Program-made: the position numbers and the translations under genes
Part shown: positions 1 to 5,736 of the stretch, one piece after another
Position numbering within the stretch: position 1 is the stretch's first letter
How the letters are laid out: every line of letters starts with the position of its first letter
NCBI GenBank assembly: GCA_013813905.1
Contig: JACCQX010000030.1
Span: 1-8,083 of the forward strand
Length of the DNA stretch: 8,083 nt
Direction: 5' to 3'
Origin: Chloroflexota bacterium
GTDB taxonomy: Bacteria; Chloroflexota; Limnocylindria; Limnocylindrales; CSP1-4
The notes under the pieces: generated by a model
The model's database searches: none
What the model saw: only the letters and a program-made list of their open reading frames with translations
Told to the model about the DNA's origin: nothing

Positions 1-1001
1 GTTGGCGCCGTCCGGACGTAGTGCCCCACGGCCATCCGCTCTATCTGGGCATGGCCGGCTACTCGTCGGCGCCCACCGTCAAGGCTCGGCTGACCGAGGC
101 GGATGCGATCCTCGTGCTGGGCAGCCGCCTGAACGAGATGACTTCGTTCGAGTACCGCGTGCCAACGCCCGGAACGCAGTGGGCGCACGTGGACCTGGAG
201 CCTCGTCAGGCCGGGCATGGCCTGTCCATGCCGACCATCCCCGTGACGGCGGACATCGGGCGATTCGTCGATGAGGCACTTTCCCTGTTGCGGGCCGGCG
301 TGCTCCATGCCGAGACGCGCGAGGCCCGTCTACAGGCCGCGGCCGTGGACCGCCAGGCGTACCTGGCCGCCAGCACCGTGGATGGCGGCACCTGGGAGGG
401 GCCCGGAGTCCATCCCGGCCGGGTCGTCACCGAGCTTCGGCGCCAGCTCAGCGCCGAGGCGATCATCACCTGTGACGCGGGCAACTTCGGCGGTTGGCTC
501 CACCGCGGCTATCGATTCCGACGGCCTGGCACGTTCCTGGCCCCGACCGCGGGCAGCATGGGCTACGGCCTGCCAGCAGCCATCGCGGCGGCCCTTGTGT
601 ATCCGCGCCGACAGGTCGTGGCAGTGTGCGGCGATGGCGGCTTCGCGATGAGCATGAACGAGCTCGAAACTGCCGTCCGCCAGGGCGTGTCCGTGGTGGC
701 GTTGGTCTTCGACAATCAGCGCTACGGCACCATCCGCATGCATCAGGACCGGGAGGGACGGGCCGCCGCCGGGACGGACCTGGGTTCCATCGACTTCGCG
801 GCGGCCGCTCGGGCCATGGGCGCCCAGGGCATCAGCGTCGAACGTGATGATCAGGTCCCGGACGCGATCCGCGAGGCGCTGGCTTCGGGCCGGCCGACGG
901 TGATCCACATGATCCTGGACCGGGCGTGGGTGTCGGTCGATCAGCCCGCGGTCACCGTGGAGCGCGTCCCGAGCCTCGCAGTGGCCCTTACGGAGCCCTG
1001 A
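1..1001 (+). CDS. Thiamine diphosphate-dependent enzyme, acetolactate synthase-like (5' partial)
   Basis: The frame is open from the left edge (first whole codon at 3) to a TGA at 999-1001, so the N-terminal Pyr domain and part of the central domain lie outside the window. The visible part starts with the end of the central domain (HPLYLGMAGY, then LTEADAILVLGSRLNE). From about base 400 it continues into the C-terminal ThDP-binding domain. The ThDP/Mg motif is clear: GDGG encoded from base 630 and the matching Asn of DNQRYG at 714-716, 28 residues apart. GSMGYGLPAA before it is also typical. Enzymes of this family join or cleave 2-keto acids through a ThDP-bound carbanion. The segment after the motif reads YGTIRMHQD rather than the GMVxQWQ I expect in biosynthetic acetolactate synthase, so a catabolic or uncharacterised relative is more likely than IlvB. 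The substrate cannot be read from the sequence. The GTG at 21 is internal, not the start. Confidence 0.9.
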   Translation, partial: WRRPDVVPHGHPLYLGMAGYSSAPTVKARLTEADAILVLGSRLNEMTSFEYRVPTPGTQWAHVDLEPRQAGHGLSMPTIPVTADIGRFVDEALSLLRAGVLHAETREARLQAAAVDRQAYLAASTVDGGTWEGPGVHPGRVVTELRRQLSAEAIITCDAGNFGGWLHRGYRFRRPGTFLAPTAGSMGYGLPAAIAAALVYPRRQVVAVCGDGGFAMSMNELETAVRQGVSVVALVFDNQRYGTIRMHQDREGRAAAGTDLGSIDFAAAARAMGAQGISVERDDQVPDAIREALASGRPTVIHMILDRAWVSVDQPAVTVERVPSLAVALTEP

Positions 1002-1518
1002 AGGCCTCGGCTGTGATTCCCCTGACCATGGCCAGCGCGCCGTACGCCCGCCCGGACTCCGCGTCCGGTCCCGAGTCGACCAGCGTGAACCCCAGGCGCT
1101 GATAGAAGCGGATGGCCGGCTCGTTGCCCGCCACCACCCAGAGGACGACGCGGTCGGCGCCCCACGAGGCGGCCCAATCGGTCGCAGCGCGGATCAAGAC
1201 GCGACCCACGCCGCCCCGGCGCACTTGCGGATCGACCCACATGGAGAACACGAGGGCGACATCGGGTGGCCGGCGGCGGACCAGTACGACGCCGACGGAT
1301 GTCGTGCGATCGGCACCGGCGTCGTGCGCGATGAACCAGGCGCGCCGGTCGCCCTGGCTGGCGGCCTTCGCTTCGGCGCGCCACTCCGCGTCGGGTCGAG
1401 CGGCGGCGTCAGCCAGCGACTGACCGAAGGCCTCCGGCGCCTCGGAGAGGCTGCGGAGGCGCAGCTCACGCAGTAGCGGCCCGTCTGCGGCGGTGATCCT
1501 GCGGACGCACACATCCAT
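988..1518 (-). CDS. GNAT-family N-acetyltransferase
   Basis: A small cytosolic acetyltransferase of the GNAT fold, which moves the acetyl group of acetyl-CoA to an amine; the acceptor is unknown. The protein opens with the usual strand and helix (MDVCVRRITAADGPLLREL). The acetyl-CoA pyrophosphate-binding motif A is VDPQVRRGGVG, matching Q/R-x-x-G-x-G/A, and it is followed by NEPAIRFYQRLGF, the usual motif B helix. About 176 residues from the ATG at 1516-1518 is normal for the family. In-frame ATGs also exist at 1525-1527 and 1540-1542 (184 residues). None of the three has a convincing Shine-Dalgarno sequence; I prefer 1518 because homologous folds start near the first beta strand. The last 14 bases, including the TAA at 988-990, overlap the 3' end of the convergent ThDP gene. 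The sugar dehydrogenase lies upstream on the same strand, less than 100 bases away. Confidence 0.85.
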   Translation of the reverse strand: MDVCVRRITAADGPLLRELRLRSLSEAPEAFGQSLADAAARPDAEWRAEAKAASQGDRRAWFIAHDAGADRTTSVGVVLVRRRPPDVALVFSMWVDPQVRRGGVGRVLIRAATDWAASWGADRVVLWVVAGNEPAIRFYQRLGFTLVDSGPDAESGRAYGALAMVRGITAEAFRAP

Positions 1519-1585
1519 GGCCGGCATCTTGGCACGCCGCATCCGGGCGCCGTGTCAAGCGGAGGTGACGGTCGTGTTCCTGGAA

Positions 1586-1600
1586 ACCGCGGACCGCGGT
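1586..1600 (-). terminator. Possible hairpin after the sugar dehydrogenase stop
   Basis: A perfect 7-base inverted repeat (ACCGCGG, one base, CCGCGGT) directly abuts the TAG at 1601-1603. As RNA it would form a 5-bp GC stem with a 5-base loop and is followed on the - strand only by TTTCC. There is no real U-tract, so an intrinsic terminator is a weak call; it could equally be a chance palindrome. Confidence 0.25.
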
Positions 1601-2864
1601 CTACCGCTCGTGGATGTGCCAGATGGCCCCGTTCTGGGTGCTGAGGTAGATCTCGCCCGTCGCGTCCTCCCCGAACGAGGTGAAGAGGCGGCCCGCCACC
1701 AGCGGTGAAGGGACCGGGTCACCGGACTCGTGTCCGCTGGGATAGTCCAGATGCGGCCGGAACAGTAGTCGGCGTAGAGATAGCGGCCCGCCAATGTGGG
1801 CTGACCGCTGCCGCGATACACGTAACCCCCCACCGCGGCGCAGTTCCGCGTGACCTCAGCGGCATGCTCGTACTCCAGGAGAGGCGGCGTCACACCGGGT
1901 GCCGTGCACTCGTCCGGATCGCTGGGATCGCCCGCGGGCGGGTAGGCATGGTCGCCCTCGCACCTGCTCCAGCCCAGATCGGCGCCTTTTCCGCTCTCCA
2001 GGGGCGCGAAGCGGTTCACCTCTTCGTACCGGCCCTGACCAACGTCCGCCAGCCACAGGTCGCCCGTGGCGCGATCGAAGCTGGCCCGCCAGGGATTGCG
2101 GACCCATACGCCCATACCAGGTCGTTTTCGGGCACACCCACGAAGGGGTTATCCGAAGGAACGGTGAACGTCCTGGGACCGGGCGGATCACGCGGATCGA
2201 GACGCAGGACCTTGGCCAGACGAGTGCGGATGTCCTCCGGATGCCCCAACGAAGAGTCGCCGGTATCGCCCGTCGTGACGTACAGATATCCGTCTGGCCG
2301 GAAGCCCATCCAGCCGCCGAAGTGGAACTCGCTGGGATGGTCGATGACGAGCACCGTGCGTCGCGAGGACGGATCGGCAGTCAGGTCGGTGCCCCCCTTG
2401 AACTGGGCGATCACGATGTCGCCGTGCTTGGCGGGATCGGCGCGCTTGCGGGTATAGAAGACGTAGAACTTCCCGTTCCGGTCATAGCGTGGATGGAAAG
2501 CCATCCCCAGCAGGCCACGTCCGATCAAGGGACCGGCCACCCGGCTGGTCAGGTCGAGGAAGACGCCCGCCTTCTGCCACGGGCGCGGTGGAAGAGGACC
2601 GGGTCGCGACCTGGATGCGCCCGCCCTGCTCGACGATGTAGAGGTGGCCGTCGCTCTGATGGGCGGTCACGTACAGCGGGCGGGAGTAGCCCTTCAGGAC
2701 CTTCGTGAGGTCGAATGACGGGCCGACCGGGATCTCGGCTCCGCCGGCGGCTTCCCCATGTCAGTCCGAGGCTTGGCCGCTGTAGGGGCGGCCACCATCG
2801 ACAGGGCGAGCAGCGCGGAGAGGAGGATGACGGCCGCGCTGCGGCGTGGTCGAGCTGGTGACAT
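1601..2864 (-). pseudogene. PQQ-type glucose/sorbosone dehydrogenase, secreted, four frameshifts
   Basis: Joined across frames, this reads as a complete GSDH-family beta-propeller, a periplasmic or extracellular PQQ-dependent aldose dehydrogenase. The ATG at 2862-2864 has GAAGG 7 bases upstream (2872-2876). It opens a Sec signal peptide: RPRR, a hydrophobic VILLSALLALSMV core, then an Ala-rich cleavage region. Recognisable blocks follow in order: FDLTKVLKGYSRPLYVT and HLYIVEQGGRI; FLDLTSRV and GRGLLGMAFHPRY; HFGGWMGFRPDGYLYVTTGD, whose His is in the place of the catalytic base of soluble glucose dehydrogenase; RNPWRASFDRATGDLWLADVGQ; GGYVYRG; GRYLYADYCSGRIW; and FTSFGEDATGEIYLSTQNG before a TAG at 1601-1603. 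The frame changes at about 2754-2757, 2601-2603, 2103-2105 and 1716-1718. Three look like one lost base and one like one gained base, all placeable in G/C runs. No stop codon interrupts any segment, so decay is very recent or these are sequencing errors. Confidence 0.8.
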
Positions 2865-2871
2865 GGTCTGA

Positions 2872-2876
2872 CCTTC
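2872..2876 (-). promoter_or_regulatory. Ribosome binding site of the sugar dehydrogenase
   Basis: GAAGG on the - strand, 7 bases before the ATG at 2862-2864. It selects this ATG, which directly opens a signal peptide, over an in-frame ATG nine codons further upstream (2889-2891). Confidence 0.5.
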
Positions 2877-2923
2877 GCTGGTCGCGGCCACGGTTCCGCA
2901 GCCGATCAGGCAGCCTACCGCAC

Positions 2924-2951
2924 GCCACGAGGCCGGCCTGCCCGTCGTGGC
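2924..2951. repeat. Inverted repeat in the divergent intergenic region
   Basis: Perfect 7-base arms GCCACGA (2924-2930) and TCGTGGC (2945-2951) flank 14 bases that contain the palindrome GGCCGGCC. It lies between the divergently read sugar dehydrogenase and methyltransferase, where an operator or a 5' leader hairpin could sit. GC-rich DNA yields such repeats by chance, so any function is a guess. I found no convincing -10/-35 pair in this region. Confidence 0.25.
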
Positions 2952-2973
2952 CTCCGGCGAGAGCGCGAGCCCT

Positions 2974-3801
2974 ATGCTGCCTCGCGTGACCGACGAGCCG
3001 GAGACTTGGCATCACGGCCTGATGGCCCTCTGGTGGGCGCAGAGCGAGGCCGAGCCCGATGAGCTCGCCTACTATCGCGGGGCCATAGAACGCTTCGGAC
3101 AGCCAGCGCTCGACCTGGGCGCCGGCACCGGGCGTATCCTCCTGCCGCTGCTGGCGACCGGGCTGGACGTGGAGGGCGTCGACGTCTCGTCGGACATGCT
3201 CGAACAAGCCCGGCAGGCCGGCATCTCACGGGGCCTGTCTCCGGTGCTCCACGCGCAGGCCTTCCACGCATTGGACCTGCCGAGACGCTTCCGGACGATC
3301 TACAGCGTCGACTCTTTCGGTATCGGTGCTTCCCGGGCACAGGACCTTGAGGCGTTGCGACGGACGTTCCGACATCTGGAGCCCGGCGGCGCTCTCGTCT
3401 TCAGCCACGACCAGCCATGGGCGGGAGTCGACGAGCTGGACTGGGCAAGATGGCTGCCAGGCCGGCGCACGGATCTCCCGCGCGACTGGCCCGCGGAGCC
3501 AGAGAAGCGGATGACCGCGGGCGGCGACGCATTGGAGCTGCTGGTCCGATCGGTCTGGTTCGACCCGCTGCAGCAGTGCCGGACCATCGAGATGAAAGCA
3601 CGACTGCTGCGGGAGGGCAGCGTGATACGGGAGGATCGGCGCAGTATCCGATTGAACCACTACTTCGCCCAGGAGCTGCTCCAGATGCTGGAAGCCGCCG
3701 GCTTCAGCGACGTCGCAGTCGAGGGCCGATACAACGGAGCGCCCGCGACGCCGGACGACGAGACGCTGGTCTTCGTCGCTCGCCACGAAGCGCCCGCATG
3801 A
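2974..3801 (+). CDS. Class I SAM-dependent methyltransferase
   Basis: A cytosolic Rossmann-fold methyltransferase of about 275 residues that moves a methyl group from S-adenosylmethionine to an unknown acceptor. Motif I is PALDLGAGTGRILLPLL. The acidic residue that should bind the ribose hydroxyls is the Asp of VEGVDVS one strand later. LEPGGALVFS is the typical post-motif strand 5 region, and ELLQMLEAAGFSDVAVEGRY is the usual C-terminal helix-strand pair. The opening ETWHHGLMALWWAQ and the block QDLEALRRTFRHLEPGG match, from memory, a methyltransferase group common in high-GC soil bacteria. The start is uncertain: GTG at 2947, ATG at 2974 and GTG at 2986 are all in frame and none has a good Shine-Dalgarno sequence. 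I chose the ATG; 2986 would place the conserved opening closest to the N-terminus. It is divergent from the sugar dehydrogenase, convergent with the operon to its right, and has no obvious partner. Confidence 0.85.
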   Translation: MLPRVTDEPETWHHGLMALWWAQSEAEPDELAYYRGAIERFGQPALDLGAGTGRILLPLLATGLDVEGVDVSSDMLEQARQAGISRGLSPVLHAQAFHALDLPRRFRTIYSVDSFGIGASRAQDLEALRRTFRHLEPGGALVFSHDQPWAGVDELDWARWLPGRRTDLPRDWPAEPEKRMTAGGDALELLVRSVWFDPLQQCRTIEMKARLLREGSVIREDRRSIRLNHYFAQELLQMLEAAGFSDVAVEGRYNGAPATPDDETLVFVARHEAPA

Positions 3802-3812
3802 CGTTGAAGGTG

Positions 3813-3838
3813 AGCGCGCCGGCTGTCGATCCGGCGCT
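3813..3838. terminator. Possible bidirectional hairpin between convergent genes
   Basis: AGCGCGCCGG (3813-3822) pairs with CCGGCGCT (3831-3838) as an 8-bp GC-rich stem with a 2-base bulge and an 8-base loop. It begins 11 bases after the methyltransferase stop and lies about 50 bases beyond the 3' end of the - strand operon. This is where both transcripts should end. There is no T-tract on either side, so it is not a classical intrinsic terminator. Confidence 0.3.
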
Positions 3839-3886
3839 GCACGCGACCGCCCGGCCCGAGTCGTGCCTGGCTAAGCTGGGCTTGAG

Positions 3887-4180
3887 CTATCCAGAGGGCA
3901 CGCCGCTCGCCTGGATCCCGTCGAGATCAGGGTCGTCCGCTTCCGACTCCAGTTCCTCCACGCCCAGGACCGAGTCCGCCCAGTGGTCGTGCATCCAGGC
4001 CAGGTGGTCCCAGCGGCTGGCCACGATGCGCAGCGTGTCCCAGGCCGGGATGTCCTGCTGCGGGAAGAGGTCCATCTTCCCCGGGGCGACCTCGTAGACG
4101 TGGTCGAAGCGCATGATCACGTCGTCGTTGATCCGCCGCGCCTCCGGCGGGCGCTGACGGCTGAGCAGGAAGCCGAGCAT
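3887..4180 (-). CDS. Unrecognised 97-residue protein, last gene of the redox operon
   Basis: I do not recognise this family. Three things argue that it is a real gene: nearly all codons end in G or C, it starts 2 bases after the oxidase stop, and GGGAGG (4190-4195) lies 9 bases before its ATG. The protein has no cysteine, no signal peptide and no membrane helix. A basic N-terminus (residues 1-17, RQRPPEARR) is followed by a core with Trp47, Trp57, Trp62 and Trp67 and the cluster WDHLAWMHDHW. In that cluster His59, His64 and His66 with Asp58, Asp65 and Asp69 could bind a metal or a partner. The C-terminal 25 residues are acidic (EELESEADDPDLDG) and probably flexible. Its place behind the oxidase suggests a small subunit, chaperone or activity modifier for that enzyme. 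That role is inferred from position only. Confidence 0.75.
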   Translation of the reverse strand: MLGFLLSRQRPPEARRINDDVIMRFDHVYEVAPGKMDLFPQQDIPAWDTLRIVASRWDHLAWMHDHWADSVLGVEELESEADDPDLDGIQASGVPSG

Positions 4181-4182
4181 CG

Positions 4183-5736
4183 TCAGTTTCCTCCCGTGCG
4201 TCGCCCGGAAAACGGGCTGGGAGCGTTCGGATCATACGCCGTGTCCAGCTCGTACTTGCCGGGGTTCATGATGTTGTTCGGGTCCAGCACGCGCTTGATG
4301 GCCTTCATGACCTCAAAGCCGCCGCCCATCTCTTCCGCGGCCAGCTCCGCATCCCCCTCGCGCGTCGCACCATGGCAGGCCGTGATGGAGCCGCCGTACT
4401 TGAGCGCGACCGCCGCGATGTCGTGCTTGGCCTCCACCCAGCCAGCCCAGTTCACGTCATCCAGCTTCTGCTCCCAGATGCCGATGTCGATCTCCACCAG
4501 GTAGTCGCCCCAGGGCTTGTGGGCCGCATTCGTGTAGAAGAACATGCCCCAGTCATCGAAGATGCCGTAGCGGTCGATGATCCGGTCGGCGATGGCATGC
4601 CACTCCTCCATGACCTGGGGAAGCGCGCTGTAGTTGATTGCGGCATCCTCGCAATGCCAGCTCATGGGCACGACTTGGCCCGTGGTGCGCAGCCGCCCAT
4701 GGAGTGGCGTGGCATAGCGGTCGTGCCGCGCCGCCCAGTCGCCCTGCGACACCTCGTCGCCCAGATAGGTGCCGCCGCTCTCCCGGGCGGTCCGCACCAG
4801 CCGCCGCGCCGCCGGCTTGACCTCGTCGCGCGTGCCGTACATGGCCGTAGCCACCACGGCGCGCACGTTCTCCGCCTGGGGGATGTAGGCCTCGTCGTCA
4901 CGCCGCAGGTAGCGCAGCTTCCATTCGTCGAAGAGGACGACTCCCGCCAGCGTGGCCAGGCCGGACTTGGTCAGCGCCCCCGTGCTCTCGTAAGCGGCCT
5001 GGAACGAGGGATAGTGGAAGAAGGCCGCGAACTCGACCTCCGGCCGCGGCACGAGCTCGAGCGTCGCCTCGGTCACGATGCCCAGCGTGCCCTGGTGGCC
5101 CATGAAGAGGTGCTTCAGCTGGTAGCCGGTGGAGGACTTGCGGATCTTGCGCCCGCCGCCGTCCCCGACGCGGATGATCTCGCCCGTGGGCAGCACGATC
5201 TCGAAGCTGATGACCAGGTCCCGCGTGTGCCCATAGCGTCCCCCGATGAGCGACCAGCCACTCGTGCCGATCCGCCCGCCCACGAGGGAGCACGGATACG
5301 ACGCGGGGTCGTCCGGGAACATCACTCCATGCTTCCGCAGCTCCTCGTTGAGCTTCAGCATGTTGATGCCAGGCCCCACGGTGACCGTCCGGTCGACCAG
5401 GTCGATCTCCCTGATCTGGTTCATGCGCTTGACATCGACGATGATCCCCCTCCGCAGCGGCACGGCGCCGTCGTTCAGCCCCGTCGCGCCAGCGCGCGGC
5501 ACAACGGGGATGCCGTGGCGATTCGCCAGTCTCACCACGCCGGCGATCTCCTGCGCGGTTCGCGGCAAGACGACGACGTCCGGTGCGTAGTCAGCCCAAC
5601 GGTGGACCGGGAATGGGGCCGGGACGCGGGTTCGGTTCCAGCGCGCCGGCTTGTCGGCACGAACGCCGTCCGGACCCAGGATGGAACGGAGCTCGTCCAG
5701 GAAGGGATCGCTCTGGGCGATGGGCGGCGCGGTCAA
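4183..5736 (-). CDS. GlcD-like FAD-binding oxidase/dehydrogenase (PCMH/VAO family)
   Basis: A 517-residue flavoprotein of the family that holds glycolate oxidase GlcD, D-lactate dehydrogenase and alkyl-DHAP synthase. It probably oxidises a hydroxy acid or alcohol and passes electrons to the neighbouring Fe-S protein. The FAD-binding PCMH domain spans about residues 48-230: VVPRAGATGLNDGAVPLRRG, then VTVGPGINMLKLNEELRKHG, DPASYPCSLVGGRIG, and STGYQLKHLFMGHQGTLGIV. The C-terminal FAD-oxidase domain spans about 235-495 and ends in the hallmark VLDPNNIMNPGK. Around residues 403-460 the usual metal-site motifs are altered: I see NAAHKPWGD and ITACHGATREGD instead of a clear HxGDGNxH and EHGxG. The substrate may therefore differ from glycolate or lactate. 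The start is TTG (5734-5736), supported by GGAGG 7 bases upstream and by a TTGA overlap with the preceding stop. No signal peptide is seen, so it should act in the cytosol. Confidence 0.88.
   Translation of the reverse strand: MTAPPIAQSDPFLDELRSILGPDGVRADKPARWNRTRVPAPFPVHRWADYAPDVVVLPRTAQEIAGVVRLANRHGIPVVPRAGATGLNDGAVPLRRGIIVDVKRMNQIREIDLVDRTVTVGPGINMLKLNEELRKHGVMFPDDPASYPCSLVGGRIGTSGWSLIGGRYGHTRDLVISFEIVLPTGEIIRVGDGGGRKIRKSSTGYQLKHLFMGHQGTLGIVTEATLELVPRPEVEFAAFFHYPSFQAAYESTGALTKSGLATLAGVVLFDEWKLRYLRRDDEAYIPQAENVRAVVATAMYGTRDEVKPAARRLVRTARESGGTYLGDEVSQGDWAARHDRYATPLHGRLRTTGQVVPMSWHCEDAAINYSALPQVMEEWHAIADRIIDRYGIFDDWGMFFYTNAAHKPWGDYLVEIDIGIWEQKLDDVNWAGWVEAKHDIAAVALKYGGSITACHGATREGDAELAAEEMGGGFEVMKAIKRVLDPNNIMNPGKYELDTAYDPNAPSPFSGRRTGGN
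4190..4195 (-). promoter_or_regulatory. Ribosome binding site of the 97-residue protein
   Basis: GGGAGG on the - strand, 9 bases before the ATG at 4178-4180. It lies inside the last codons of the oxidase gene, so translation of the small protein is probably coupled to the oxidase. Confidence 0.65.

Noticed and set aside
21..23. GTG as the start of the left-edge ThDP enzyme
   Set aside because: The frame is open to the window edge, and the protein from this point lacks the whole N-terminal domain that the family needs, so the GTG is internal.
1553..1558. A perfect TTGACA (- strand) upstream of the acetyltransferase, as a -35 box for a leaderless transcript
   Set aside because: No acceptable -10 box follows at 16-19 bases (the best are GTGCCA and TGCCAA). 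One hexamer alone is not enough to call a promoter.
1601..2864. Programmed ribosomal frameshifting in the sugar dehydrogenase
   Set aside because: Four shifts of mixed direction, without slippery heptamers or consistent downstream structures, are not a plausible programmed mechanism.
3798..4097. A + strand frame opening with ATGA overlap at the methyltransferase stop and running about 100 codons
   Set aside because: It lies mostly antisense to the well supported 97-residue gene. It has no ribosome binding site and is Ser/Arg-rich in the manner of shadow frames in GC-rich DNA.
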